Assembly (NCBI GenBank): GCA_020847535.1
Contig: JADLBU010000031.1
Location: 1-64,000 of the forward strand
DNA: 64,000 nt
Direction: 5' to 3'
DNA from: Phycisphaerales bacterium
GTDB taxonomy: Bacteria > Planctomycetota > Phycisphaerae > Phycisphaerales > UBA1924
The notes under the pieces were generated by a model. The model had not been told where the DNA came from. It searched no databases and saw only the letters and a list, made by a program, of their open reading frames with translations. The first letter of the stretch is position 1. The number at the start of each line of letters is the position of its first letter. Both the position numbers and the translations under genes were made by a program. Below, piece by piece: positions 16,844-26,260 of the stretch.

Positions 16844-18709
16844 ATGGGTAACATGATCATTTCCGTCTGTTGCGGGCTTCGCGGCGCGCTTCGGTGTGCA
16901 GCCGCTGGAATTCTACTGTCGGGTGTCGGCGCTGCTCCTGCGGCGGCCGCCGAATTACCGGACGTTGCGCCGCCAGCGTTCAAGCCTGTCCGGGGTGTGC
17001 GCGAGTACTCGGGTCAGTTGATCGTCAAGCCCCGCGCCGGCGTGGTGGCGAGCACGCCGGGTGCGCTGCCGCGCGGCGCATTGATCGCCGGGGTGGTGTC
17101 GGATACAGGGGAGTGGATCGTCCGCCTGCCCAAGGGCGCCGATGATGGCAAGTCCGCGATGAGCATGACGTCCTCGGGTCGCTTTGTGTACGCCGAGCCC
17201 GACTGGATCGTCTTCCCCGCAGGCCTTCCCAACGACACGCTCTACTCGGCCCAGTGGCACCACGAGCGCATCGGGGATCCGGCGGCGTGGAACTTCTGGA
17301 CCGGCTCCGGCGGCATCACGGTTGCGATCGTGGACTCTGGTGTCGATCTGACGCACCCCGACCTGGCTTCGTTGCTGGTGAGCGGGTACAACGCCGCGAG
17401 CAAGCTGGAGCAATCCGCGGGCGGGGATGTCTCGGACATCTCATCGGTCGGGCACGGCACGGCCGTGGCGGGGTGCGCGGGCGCAGCGGGCAACAACAAC
17501 TACGGTGTTGCGGGGATCGGCTGGAACTTCCGCCTGATGCCGATTCGTGCATCCAATGATCCGACCGGGTCGGCTGTACTGAGCGTGGTGCTTCAGGGTG
17601 CGCGCTGGGCGGTCGATCACGGCGCCAAGGTGATCAATGCCAGCTATGCCGGCGTTGCCTCGACCAGCGTGCAGTCGACGGGAGCCTACATCCGGGATCG
17701 CGGCGGCATCCTGGTCTGGGCGGCAGGCAACAGCGGCATCGTGCTGGGCCCTTCGGTCGATTGGCCGGACGTGGTGATCGTCGGCGCCACCGATCAGAAC
17801 GATGCACGTCCTCCGTGGGCCAACTACGGGGCCGCGCTGGATGTGGTCGCCCCGGGCACTGCGATCAAGACGACGACCAAGGGTTCGGCGTTCGGGGACT
17901 ACGAGGGCACGAGCTTTTCATCGCCGATCGTTGCCGGCGCCTTGGCGCTGGCGTGGTCGGTCGATCCGACGCTGACGCGAGCGCAGGTGCTTGATTCGGT
18001 GCTTCTGTCCACGGAGGATCTCGGGGCCATCGGTGAGGATGACAGCTTCGGCCGCGGCATGGTCGATTCGTTCGCCGGCACGCTGCGTGCCTGGCGCGAG
18101 GCGCATGTCTTGAGCGCGCCGTTCACGGACCTGGCCGTGGCGGGCCCGGTGGATCCCATCCACTGGCCGGTGCGCCCCCTGCAAGCCGTGGAGCAGGTTC
18201 ACTTCGGGGACGACCTCAACGCCCCGGCGTTGCAGATGATTTCCGGGGAGATCATGGAGAGCACGTCGATCGACCTGGCGGGGGCGCTACCCGGCAGGAC
18301 GCAACTGCGGCTCTGGACGTTCCAGGAGCTGGACTTCTACGAGGCGACAATCGATGTAGAGTTCCTGGCGAACGACGGGTCGTGGTCGATGCTGGTGGAC
18401 AACGCGGCGTTCCTCGAGGGCCCGCACGAGCACGCGTGGTTCTTGCCCGACGAGGCGATCCACGACAGGTTTGCGATCCGCATGACCGCGGTGGGCTCTC
18501 CCGGCGCATCGGTGTACACGTCCACCGTGACGGTGGGTGAAGGATGCGTTGCCGACTTCGACCACAGCGGGTTTGTCGACGTCGACGACTTCATTACGTT
18601 TGTCGAGGCGTTTGAGATGGGCGACCAGTCGGCGGATGTCGATCTCAGCGGTTTCGTCGACATCGACGACTTCACCAGCTTCGTGACCTCGTTTGGCGTG
18701 GGCTGTTGA
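16844..18709 (+). CDS. Secreted S8 subtilisin-like protease with C-terminal calcium-loop (dockerin-like) tail
   Basis: 621 aa. The signal peptide ends near AAPAAAAE. A propeptide-like part (QLIVKPRAGVV) precedes the S8 catalytic domain: Asp in VAIVDSGVDLTHPDL (near residue 163), His in GHGTAVAGCAG (near 204), oxyanion Asn in WAAGNSG and Ser in GTSFSSPIVAG (near 358). The last about 55 residues contain two DxSGFVDxDDFxxF calcium-loop units and end in GVGC. The metzincin at 21971 has the same tail, which probably serves in sorting or anchoring. Start chosen at ATG 16844; the in-frame TTG at 16832 and ATG at 16853 are alternatives. Confidence 0.93.
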   Translation: MGNMIISVCCGLRGALRCAAAGILLSGVGAAPAAAAELPDVAPPAFKPVRGVREYSGQLIVKPRAGVVASTPGALPRGALIAGVVSDTGEWIVRLPKGADDGKSAMSMTSSGRFVYAEPDWIVFPAGLPNDTLYSAQWHHERIGDPAAWNFWTGSGGITVAIVDSGVDLTHPDLASLLVSGYNAASKLEQSAGGDVSDISSVGHGTAVAGCAGAAGNNNYGVAGIGWNFRLMPIRASNDPTGSAVLSVVLQGARWAVDHGAKVINASYAGVASTSVQSTGAYIRDRGGILVWAAGNSGIVLGPSVDWPDVVIVGATDQNDARPPWANYGAALDVVAPGTAIKTTTKGSAFGDYEGTSFSSPIVAGALALAWSVDPTLTRAQVLDSVLLSTEDLGAIGEDDSFGRGMVDSFAGTLRAWREAHVLSAPFTDLAVAGPVDPIHWPVRPLQAVEQVHFGDDLNAPALQMISGEIMESTSIDLAGALPGRTQLRLWTFQELDFYEATIDVEFLANDGSWSMLVDNAAFLEGPHEHAWFLPDEAIHDRFAIRMTAVGSPGASVYTSTVTVGEGCVADFDHSGFVDVDDFITFVEAFEMGDQSADVDLSGFVDIDDFTSFVTSFGVGC

Positions 18710-18788
18710 GCTGGGGCCCTGGGCTTGCCGCGATGCATCCCGTGGGGGACGATTCCCCGGAGCGCCCGCGCGTCGCCTGAAGGGTCGC

Positions 18789-19454
18789 ATGCCCCCGACT
18801 ATCCCATCCACCGCCGCGGAGAACCGATGGCCCGTGCGGGCGTGGCTCGATGCCTCCACCCAAGGGCCAGCCTTGGACCAGCTCGAGTCGGTCTACGCCG
18901 ATCTGCGCACGCGGACCGCACTGCGGCGGCCGATCTGCCGCTCGTCGGGTCGCTGCTGCAACTTCGACGCATGGGGCCACCGGCTGTACGTCACGGGGCT
19001 CGAAGCGGCGTACGCGTGGGTCAGGCTCGAGCGAGCCCGTCGGCCGACGATCGAGGTGATCACGAGTGCCAGGGCCAGCGGCGGCTGCCCGTTCCAGTCC
19101 GGCACGCTCTGCTCGATCCACGAGATCAAGCCGCTTGGGTGTCGGGTGTACTTCTGCGACCAGACGAGCGATCAGTGGCAGCAGGAGGTCACCGAGCAGA
19201 TGCTCGCCCGGCTCCGCGCGGTGCATGAATCAATGGGACTGGGGTATATCTACGCCGAGTGGCGAGAGCTGCTGGAAGCGCTGGCGGCGACCCCGGGCGC
19301 GGCCGATTGGCCGACCCTGACTTCCACGATCGGGTGCTCAAGCTCGCCATTGGCCGATTCGGGCTCCGGCGGAGCCACGGGTTCGAGCGCGGGTTCGGTG
19401 GGCCTGACGATCGACCGGCGGATCGTCGATCGCCGGAGCGACGATCCGATCTGA
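18789..19454 (+). CDS. YkgJ-type cysteine cluster protein
   Basis: 221 aa. It has the spaced cysteines of the CxxxxxxCC zinc/iron cluster family: CRSSGRCCNF (near residues 52-61), GGCPFQSGTLCSIHEIKPLGCRVYFC (near 98-123). Such proteins are thought to bind Fe-S or Zn; no reaction is established. The C-terminal about 65 residues are low-complexity (Ser/Gly, then Asp/Arg) and overlap in antisense with the end of the glycosyltransferase gene. The start at ATG 18789 removes an unrelated 32-residue extension. Confidence 0.78.
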   Translation: MPPTIPSTAAENRWPVRAWLDASTQGPALDQLESVYADLRTRTALRRPICRSSGRCCNFDAWGHRLYVTGLEAAYAWVRLERARRPTIEVITSARASGGCPFQSGTLCSIHEIKPLGCRVYFCDQTSDQWQQEVTEQMLARLRAVHESMGLGYIYAEWRELLEALAATPGAADWPTLTSTIGCSSSPLADSGSGGATGSSAGSVGLTIDRRIVDRRSDDPI

Positions 19455-21562
19455 AGGTCCAGCAGAGTTCGGAAGGCGCGGCCATCGGGCGTGACCGCCA
19501 CGGGCAGACGCGGTGTGCGGCTCAGAAGTCCGCCCGTCGCGCCGCGAACCACGGCCCACTGGCGTTCGAGGTTGAGGCCGGCGAGTCGGTGAGCCCAGGC
19601 CCATCCTGCCAGAGCGCCCCAGCAGCGAGAGAGGCCGCGGCCGTGGCGGCGAGCCAGCCACAGCCAGTTCCGTGTGGCCAGCCGGCACCAGCGAGCGGTC
19701 TTGCTGCGGGCGACCGGGCTGTCGTGCCAGACGATCCATCGCGGCGAGAACGCAACCCCCCGACCCGCGGCGAGCAGCTTCATCGCCAGGTCGGTGTCGT
19801 TGCGGTACAGGAAGAACCTCTCGTCATAGCCGCCGACGTCGAGCCATGCCTGGCGGCGGACGAGATTGCCCGAGCCCATCACCGGCCAGTCCTCACGGGC
19901 AGGCTGGTCGGATGCACGCTCTCGGTCGAACCCATCTTCGGCGAACGGCCATTCGCCCAACCCGGTGGATGGATGGCGCGGGAGGAAGGCGATCGCGGCC
20001 AGATCGGGCCGTCGTTGCAGGCAGGCGAGGCCGGCGCGGAGCGAATGCACATCGGGTCGGGCATCGTCATCGAGCACCAGGACGAGTTCGCCATCGGCGG
20101 CGGCGACCCCGCGGTTGAACCCGGCGACGCCGAGATTGGCATCCAGCGGGATGATGCGTGCGGCTGGGAACTCGGTTCGCACCATCTCAGCGCTGCCATC
20201 GGTTGAGGCGTTGTCGACGACGATGACCTGGGCGCCCCGCGTCGGCTCGTCGGTTTGTAGCGATCGCAGCGTGACGCGCAGTGCATCCCGGCGGTTGAAG
20301 CTCAGCACGACGACGGTCAGGTCGATTCGCGCAGCGGCGCCGGCGCTGTGGTGAGATGGGCCGGGCGCCACCTGCGGGAGATCCGAAGGCCCGGGCGGCC
20401 TTGCCCACAGCGCCACGGCGCTGCGGAGGCCTGAAATCCCGGCGAGCATCGCGCGGAGGAGCGGGCGCGGCCATCGCGGATGGATTTCGAGCTCGCGATC
20501 CTGATCACGGAGGATCATCGTATTTCCGGCGAGCCAGGCATCCGGACCGCCCTTGGCGGGGACGACTGCCAGATCCGTCGGCGGTCCCAACAGGAGGCGC
20601 CGCAGCAGCGAGGCCCGCACCGCGCGGGGGCGACTCGAGGGATCCTGGATCTTCCGCATCGGCGCGATGCGAAGCGGCACGGGCGCCGCCCCGAGGCGTT
20701 GGCGATTCGCGGCGGCCCGCAAGCCATCCAGGTGCAGCTGCGCCAGGTCGTCTCGGCCCATCAGGGCCTGGTTCAAGGCGCGGCGCACCTCGACAAGGGC
20801 CCTGCGGAAGTTCGCGCGGCGACCCAGTTCGAGCGAAGCAATCACACCGAAGCCGTTGCGAGCCTGGTAGAACCTGGCAAATGTGGGGTAGCGGTCGAAT
20901 CGCGGGTGGTATGCGCGGGCGATCGGATTCACCAAGACGGGCCTGCCGGTGGCGCGGGAGATCTGGACGCACCATTCGGCATCGTCGCCGTTCAGGAAGA
21001 CATCGGGCATCAGGCCGATCCTGGCGACCACATCGGCGCGGACCAGGGCGCAGCAGGAGGCGATGTAGTCTACCTCGAACGGGGCTCGCGGGTCCGGTCG
21101 AGATCTCGGTGCCGGCATTGCGGGCCCGAGTCGGCCGGTTCGGCGATCTACATGGCCGCCGACTTCATGGGGCGGCATGCATGGTCGTTCTGCAAGGGCT
21201 GGGCCGATCGCCCAGGCATCGGGCCTTGCCAGCGCGGTCTCCAGCAGCAGCCGCAGGCAATCGGAATCGAGCCGGGCATCGCTGTCGAGGAGCCAGAGAC
21301 AGTCCGGCGGGCTGGCGGATTCCAAGGCGGCCTTCATGCCGGCGTTGAAACCGCCGCTGCCGCCGAGGTTGACAGGCAGGCGGAGAACCTGGACAGGCAG
21401 CCCGGCGCAGTTGGGTGGTTCCAATGGACGGGGGGATCCGTTGTCTATGACCAGGATTCTCAGGTCCGCAGGGCTGCCATTGACGCATTGAAGGTCGGCG
21501 AGAAGCGCAACCAGTTCATCTGGGCGGTCATAGCACGGGATGACAGCGCAGATGGCGGGCAT
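19250..21562 (-). CDS. Tandem-domain GT2 family glycosyltransferase
   Basis: 770 aa with two GT-A glycosyltransferase domains. The first begins at once (AVIPCYDRPDELVALL), with a LLDSDARLDSD metal motif near residue 95-105 and NGDDAEW; the second starts near residue 415 (VVVLSFNRRDALRVTL), with LVLDDDARPD near 495 and YRNDTDLAMKL. A linker of about 130 residues joins them. Such proteins transfer sugars from nucleotide donors, often to cell-surface glycans; specificity is not readable. The C-terminal about 70 residues are encoded opposite the YkgJ-type gene. No membrane helices are evident. Confidence 0.86.
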   Translation of the reverse strand: MPAICAVIPCYDRPDELVALLADLQCVNGSPADLRILVIDNGSPRPLEPPNCAGLPVQVLRLPVNLGGSGGFNAGMKAALESASPPDCLWLLDSDARLDSDCLRLLLETALARPDAWAIGPALAERPCMPPHEVGGHVDRRTGRLGPAMPAPRSRPDPRAPFEVDYIASCCALVRADVVARIGLMPDVFLNGDDAEWCVQISRATGRPVLVNPIARAYHPRFDRYPTFARFYQARNGFGVIASLELGRRANFRRALVEVRRALNQALMGRDDLAQLHLDGLRAAANRQRLGAAPVPLRIAPMRKIQDPSSRPRAVRASLLRRLLLGPPTDLAVVPAKGGPDAWLAGNTMILRDQDRELEIHPRWPRPLLRAMLAGISGLRSAVALWARPPGPSDLPQVAPGPSHHSAGAAARIDLTVVVLSFNRRDALRVTLRSLQTDEPTRGAQVIVVDNASTDGSAEMVRTEFPAARIIPLDANLGVAGFNRGVAAADGELVLVLDDDARPDVHSLRAGLACLQRRPDLAAIAFLPRHPSTGLGEWPFAEDGFDRERASDQPAREDWPVMGSGNLVRRQAWLDVGGYDERFFLYRNDTDLAMKLLAAGRGVAFSPRWIVWHDSPVARSKTARWCRLATRNWLWLARRHGRGLSRCWGALAGWAWAHRLAGLNLERQWAVVRGATGGLLSRTPRLPVAVTPDGRAFRTLLDLQIGSSLRRSTIRRSIVRPTEPALEPVAPPEPESANGELEHPIVEVRVGQSAAPGVAASASSSSRHSA

Positions 21563-21970
21563 GGAGTGAACGGGGTGGTTTGTGGGTGCCTTGGCCGGCA
21601 AAGCGGGGTGAGTGTAGGGGGCGGTCGCAGGCGATTCGGGGCTGGCTGGGTAAGGCCGGCCGACGGCCGGCACTAGGTCCGGTCAAGGGTGTAGGGAATC
21701 ACGGAAGGGGGCAACTGGGCGATCCACCAGGGCGTATGGCAACTCGGAGGCTTCGAGGGGGCGCGGGTATTCCCGCCACAAAAGGTCTTGCGTTCGTTAC
21801 ATGGTTAGCGCACAATACCCGACATCTTTCCCCAGTTTGGGGGATCCCACGTGTGACGGGAGGTCAATCCGCGCATGCTTCCTTCCCGGCATGCGCGGCC
21901 GTGGATCTTCACCAAGGCCGCGGTTCGAACGGGTCGATTTGACGTGATCGTGTGGTTCTGGAGTGATGCG
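21563..21970. other. 408-bp intergenic region between divergent genes
   Basis: No gene is supportable. It contains a perfect 7-bp hairpin GCCGGCC-GAC-GGCCGGC at 21655-21671. It must also hold divergent promoters for the GT2 gene and the metzincin gene, though none is convincing by eye. Confidence 0.4.
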
Positions 21971-24172
21971 ATGATGAAGAGCAAAGCGGTGTGCATCTCC
22001 GCGGGCGTGACCGCGGCTGCGTTGGTTGCGGTGGCCGGTGCGGGTCCGGATGGTTCTCGGACCACTCCGCCCAGCCTGGCGGGAGCGGCGGCGTGGGCTC
22101 CGCGCGACCTTTCGGTGTTCGAGGGCGGCAGTGTTCCTCCGAACCACGTGCGTCTTGTGGTCTCGGATATCGGGCCCGTGTTCGTTCCGGCCGATGATGA
22201 CTCCGACCACTACCTGCGGACGTGCCCGGTCATGGCGTGCTACGACCCGGAAAACCCACCATCGGCCGAGATGATGGCGTGGATGGATGAGAATCTCTAC
22301 GGCGGCGGCCTGAGCAACTGGGATTCGGGCTGGGGCGACAACTACAACCTCGGGGCGCGATGGTCACCGGGGTCTCAGGGCGACCCGTACAACCTGACAT
22401 GGAGCCTGGTGCCCGATGGCCTGAACATCCCCAGCGGCGTCGGTGAGCCCGCGGGCCCCTCCAACCTCTTTGCGAAGATGGATGCCCGCTACGCGCGCGC
22501 GACCTGGCTCGGCTACTTCCAGAACTGCTTTGACCGCTGGTCGGCGGTCAGCGGCATGAACAACCTTCGCGTGAAGTCGGGCGCCAACGACTGGGATGAC
22601 AATTCGGCGTGGGGCACCTCGGGCAACGACACCACGCGCGGCGATGTGCGGATCGGCTCCCACAACATCGACGGCTTCAACGGCATCCTGGCGTACAACT
22701 CGTTCCCGCAGAACGGGGACATGGTGCTGGATTCGGGCGACATGGCGGGCACGGGCAACTTCTACTCGACCACGAACTCGTCGCGGTTCCTGCGCAACGT
22801 CGTTCAGCACGAGCATGGCCACGGCCTGGGCTTCAACCACGTGTGCCCGGCGAACAGCACCAAGCTGATGGAGCCGTTCATCTCCGTCTCCTACGACGGC
22901 GTGCGGCACGATGACATCCGTGCGGTCAACCGCCACTACGGGGATGTCAACGAGGCCGACAACTCCACGGGCGCCAGCGGCACGACGCTCACGCTCGGGA
23001 CGATCGCCGTCGGTTCCAACGTCACGCTGGGCGCTGTGCCGGCCCCGCTGACGGGCTCTTCGCCGGCCAACAGCTCGATCCTGAGCCTCGATGCCAACGG
23101 GGAGCAGGACTACTACAAGTTCTCCGTCGGCGCGACTCCGATCCTGGTCAACGTGACCATCGCGCCCCAGGGGCTCGACTACGCGAGCTACACGCAGAGC
23201 GGCAACTGCGACACCACCACCGTCAACATCGACTCCAAGGAGCAGTCCAACCTAGCGGTGCAGGTGATCGATAAGAACGGCACCACGGTGCTGGGCGAGG
23301 CGTCGGCGGCGGCGCTTGGCATCAACGAGGTGCTTGCCAACGTGCTGGTCTCTCCCACGGGCGACTTCTTCGTGCGCGTGTACGAGACGGCGACCCAGAC
23401 CCAGAGCCAGTTGTACACGATCAACGTGACGGGCACGGCGGCGGCCTCGGTGTCGGCGACCGATGGCGCCTTCACCGACAAGGTGCGGGTGACCTGGACG
23501 GCGATCCCCAACGCGGGGACGTACAGCGTCAAGCGCAACATCGTCAACAACCTGTCCACCGCGACCACGATCGCGACTGGTCAGGCGGGACTCTTGTACG
23601 ACGACATGACGGCGACCTCTGGACAGTCCTACTTCTACTGGGTGACCACGACCCAGGGCGCGGGCACCGACCGGCCGATCGCCAATCCCGACTCGGGCTT
23701 CCGCGTCGGCGGTTCGCCCCCCGGCGCGTTCAGCCTGACTTCGCCGGCCGACGGCAGCGTGGGCGTCAGCCTGACCCCGACGCTGACCTGGACCGCCTCG
23801 TCGGGCGCTGTCACGTACACGGTCATCATGGACGATGAGCCTTCGCTGGCGACACCGTTCCTGACGCAGGGCGGCGTGGGATCCACGTCGTTCAACGTCC
23901 CGGCCAGCACGCTGACGACCTGCACCCAGTACTACTGGGGCGTTCAGGCCGTCAACGGGACGGGCACGACCAACTCGACGCCGGTGTCGTTCGGCTTCGA
24001 GACCTACCGCCCGGCCGACTTTGACGGCAGCGGGTTCGTCGACGGCGAGGATTACAACGCCTTCGTGCTCGCCTTCGAGGCCGGGGATGAATCCGCCGAC
24101 TTCGACGGCACCGGGTTCGTCGACAACGAGGACTTCAACGCCTTCGTGGTCGCATTCGAGGCTGGATGCTAA
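21971..24172 (+). CDS. Secreted metzincin-type metalloprotease with pre-peptidase domain and calcium-loop tail
   Basis: 733 aa. Signal peptide (VTAAALVAVAGAG), then a catalytic domain with the metzincin zinc motif HEHGHGLGFNH near residue 280-290, followed by a candidate Met-turn in STKLMEPF. This resembles matrixin-type enzymes. A pre-peptidase C-terminal-like beta domain (QDYYKFSVG), fibronectin-like repeats (GTYSVKRN, SPADGSVGVSLTPTLTW) and a tail with DGSGFVDGEDYNAF and DGTGFVDNEDFNAF ending in EAGC follow. The start at ATG 21971 has TGGAG upstream. The tail is shared with the S8 protease at 16844. Predicted extracellular or surface-bound. Confidence 0.9.
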   Translation: MMKSKAVCISAGVTAAALVAVAGAGPDGSRTTPPSLAGAAAWAPRDLSVFEGGSVPPNHVRLVVSDIGPVFVPADDDSDHYLRTCPVMACYDPENPPSAEMMAWMDENLYGGGLSNWDSGWGDNYNLGARWSPGSQGDPYNLTWSLVPDGLNIPSGVGEPAGPSNLFAKMDARYARATWLGYFQNCFDRWSAVSGMNNLRVKSGANDWDDNSAWGTSGNDTTRGDVRIGSHNIDGFNGILAYNSFPQNGDMVLDSGDMAGTGNFYSTTNSSRFLRNVVQHEHGHGLGFNHVCPANSTKLMEPFISVSYDGVRHDDIRAVNRHYGDVNEADNSTGASGTTLTLGTIAVGSNVTLGAVPAPLTGSSPANSSILSLDANGEQDYYKFSVGATPILVNVTIAPQGLDYASYTQSGNCDTTTVNIDSKEQSNLAVQVIDKNGTTVLGEASAAALGINEVLANVLVSPTGDFFVRVYETATQTQSQLYTINVTGTAAASVSATDGAFTDKVRVTWTAIPNAGTYSVKRNIVNNLSTATTIATGQAGLLYDDMTATSGQSYFYWVTTTQGAGTDRPIANPDSGFRVGGSPPGAFSLTSPADGSVGVSLTPTLTWTASSGAVTYTVIMDDEPSLATPFLTQGGVGSTSFNVPASTLTTCTQYYWGVQAVNGTGTTNSTPVSFGFETYRPADFDGSGFVDGEDYNAFVLAFEAGDESADFDGTGFVDNEDFNAFVVAFEAGC

Positions 24173-24220
24173 GAGCAGAAGGCATCGGGCACTGGGCATC
24201 GGGCATCAGTGAGAACCATG

Positions 24221-24249
24221 AAGACCCGGCCACGAGGCCGGGTCTTTTT
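24221..24249 (+). terminator. Rho-independent terminator after the metzincin gene
   Basis: AAGACCCGGCC pairs with GGCCGGGTCTT around ACGA, and the 3' arm runs into TTTTT. Confidence 0.92.
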
Positions 24250-24310
24250 CTTGCGCCGGTATCGGGGGCGCGAGCGCCATCCTGGCTGATCCGGGTCCGT
24301 TACACTGCCG

Positions 24311-25261
24311 GTGTTGACATCACGATCATCTGCATCAGGATCCGAGGCACAGGTCTGGACCACCCGCCGGCTGCTGGCGTGGATGGGGGAAGCCTTCACG
24401 CGCAAGGGCCTGGAGTCACCCAAGCTGATGGCCGAGATGCTCCTCTCGCACGTCATCGGCTGTGATCGCCTGCGGCTCTACATGGACCAGGACCGGCCGG
24501 CGACACCCCTGGAACGCAGCACACTGCGGGACCTGGTCGCCCGGGCCCTGGATCACGAGCCGGTGCAATACCTGACCGGGGAATCCTGGTTCTTCGGGAT
24601 GCAGTTCAAGGTTGACCGGAGGGTGCTGGTGCCGCGTCCGGCGAGCGAGACGATCGTCGAGCAGGTTCTGCGGCACGCGCGCGCACAACCGGGCTTCGGC
24701 GGCTCGGGGTTGGGGATGGGCGGAGAGGGGATCCTGATTGCGGATGTCTGCACCGGCTCGGGATGCATCGCGATCGCGATCCTCAAGCACTTGGCAGGGG
24801 CCAGGGCGGTCGGGACCGACATTTCGCCGGCCGCCCTTGAGGTCGCCGCCGATAACGCCCGCCGCCACGGGGTGTCCGACAGGCTGGATCTCTGCCAGGG
24901 TGACCTGGTGGAGCCGCTCCTGGACTTCCCGGCGACCCGAGGAAAGGGGACGCTGCACTACCTGGTCACCAACCCGCCGTACATCCCGGATGACGAGTGG
25001 GAAGCGGTTCCTCCGAATGTGCGCAATCATGAGCCACACAACGCCTTGCGCGGCGGGGTCGATGGGATGGATTTCGTCCGCAAGCTCGTGGAGCAGGGTG
25101 TCGAACTCCTGCGTCCGGGTGGTCTGTTCCTGGTGGAGGTTGCCACATCCCGCTCAGGAGCCGCCAGGGAGCTGCTGGCCGGGAGCGGAATGCTCGGGGA
25201 GGTGCAGGTGCTGCGCGACTTTGAGGGGTTGGATCGCGTGATCGCAGCCCGCAGAGTATAG
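24311..25261 (+). CDS. prmC: Peptide chain release factor N5-glutamine methyltransferase
   Basis: 316 aa. It methylates the GGQ glutamine of release factors using S-adenosylmethionine. An N-terminal helical domain (about residues 10-90) is followed by a Rossmann methyltransferase with motif I ADVCTGSGCIAIAI (about 143-156) and the catalytic NPPYI near 220. There is an insert (PGFGGSGLGMGGEG) just before motif I. No ATG is available near the conserved N-terminus, so a GTG at 24311 (or TTG at 24314) is the likely start. Nearby TTACACT could be a -10 element. Confidence 0.9.
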   Translation: MLTSRSSASGSEAQVWTTRRLLAWMGEAFTRKGLESPKLMAEMLLSHVIGCDRLRLYMDQDRPATPLERSTLRDLVARALDHEPVQYLTGESWFFGMQFKVDRRVLVPRPASETIVEQVLRHARAQPGFGGSGLGMGGEGILIADVCTGSGCIAIAILKHLAGARAVGTDISPAALEVAADNARRHGVSDRLDLCQGDLVEPLLDFPATRGKGTLHYLVTNPPYIPDDEWEAVPPNVRNHEPHNALRGGVDGMDFVRKLVEQGVELLRPGGLFLVEVATSRSGAARELLAGSGMLGEVQVLRDFEGLDRVIAARRV

Positions 25262-25381
25262 TTTGGGTTGTGTTTGGTTTGTGCCGCCTTTGAAGAGACT
25301 GGGGGCGAGGTATCCGATATCATCCAGACCTTAACGCGGTGGACGGCCTCCGGTTGAGCGGCACCCGTCCCACGAACCTTC

Positions 25382-26215
25382 ATGAGTAGACGAATCGCCA
25401 ATCCCTCCATGCAGTCCTTCGGCCGCTTCCAACTGGTTCGCCCCTTGGCGAACGCCGGGGCGGGGGATTTTGGAGAGCGGTGGCTTTCGCTGCACGAAGA
25501 CAACCATTCCAGCCATGTGGTCTATCGGCTGGGGGCTCTAAATGACAAGCTTGCCCAGCGGCGATTCCTCTCGGCGGCGGAGTGTTGTGCCGCGGTTAAG
25601 GAATCGCACCTGCTGGAGATCGAGCACTTCTCGTTCGATGCCGTCGGCCGGCCCTGCATCGTGACTCCCTACCTGGGGAACCAGGAGGGTTTGGTGACGC
25701 TGCGATCCCTGGCGGGGGTCAAGGGCGGACGGCTGTCGGCCCTGGAGACCGAGCGGGCAATCGTGCATGTGCTGGAGGGTCTGCGGTTTGCTCACCAGCA
25801 CCTGGGCGCCTCGCACGGGGCCCTGGACATGGAGGGCCTCTTGGTGGATCGCCGCGGGCGGGTCGGGATCGAGCTGTACGGGCTGCAGCGGCGTATGAAG
25901 GCGCTTCCGATCGGCAGCGCGGACCTGGTTCAGGATGAGATCCGCTCGGTGGTCGAGATTGCCTATGAGCTGCTCACCGGGCTGCCTGCCGAGGAGCCCA
26001 GGATCGCCGTCGGCCGGCTGGTGAAGAAGCTGGATCCGGCCTGGGAAGCCTGGCTGGATCGTGGGCTGAGCGGTTTTGAGGGGTTTGCGAGCGCCGATGA
26101 AGCGCTGGCGAGGCTGCCCTCTTCGGGGGATCCGGTGATCCGGGAGCCCAAGCCAGCGGGGCCGGTTCGGTCGCTCTTGTCACGGTTCCGCTGGCCGACG
26201 CGCATCGGCGGGTGA
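25382..26215 (+). CDS. Protein kinase-like fold, predicted pseudokinase
   Basis: 277 aa. The overall order follows a Hanks-type kinase: FGRFQLVRPLANAGAGDFGERWLS as a glycine-loop region, a C-lobe helix (ERAIVHVLEGLRFAHQHLG), then SHGALDMEGLLVD where HRDLKPxNILVD is expected and ELYGL where DFG is expected. The beta-3 lysine position reads VVYRL. So the Lys, HRD Asp/Arg and DFG motifs appear lost while the scaffold remains; ATP transfer is unlikely. No transmembrane segment is seen. A regulatory or scaffolding role is inference. It is monocistronic between prmC and a convergent gene. Confidence 0.7.
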   Translation: MSRRIANPSMQSFGRFQLVRPLANAGAGDFGERWLSLHEDNHSSHVVYRLGALNDKLAQRRFLSAAECCAAVKESHLLEIEHFSFDAVGRPCIVTPYLGNQEGLVTLRSLAGVKGGRLSALETERAIVHVLEGLRFAHQHLGASHGALDMEGLLVDRRGRVGIELYGLQRRMKALPIGSADLVQDEIRSVVEIAYELLTGLPAEEPRIAVGRLVKKLDPAWEAWLDRGLSGFEGFASADEALARLPSSGDPVIREPKPAGPVRSLLSRFRWPTRIGG

Positions 26216-26244
26216 CCTTTCACGACAATTGGGAAGTGAACTCC

Positions 26245-26260
26245 GTAAGCAATTGCTTAC
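26245..26260. repeat. 16-bp perfect palindrome
   Basis: GTAAGCAATTGCTTAC is fully self-complementary and spans the stop codon of the downstream oxidoreductase gene in the space where two genes converge. No U run follows. Confidence 0.8.

Noticed and set aside
20480-21676. 398-aa plus ORF opposite the tandem glycosyltransferase
   Set aside because: Shadow; the minus strand has clear GT2 motifs in both domains.
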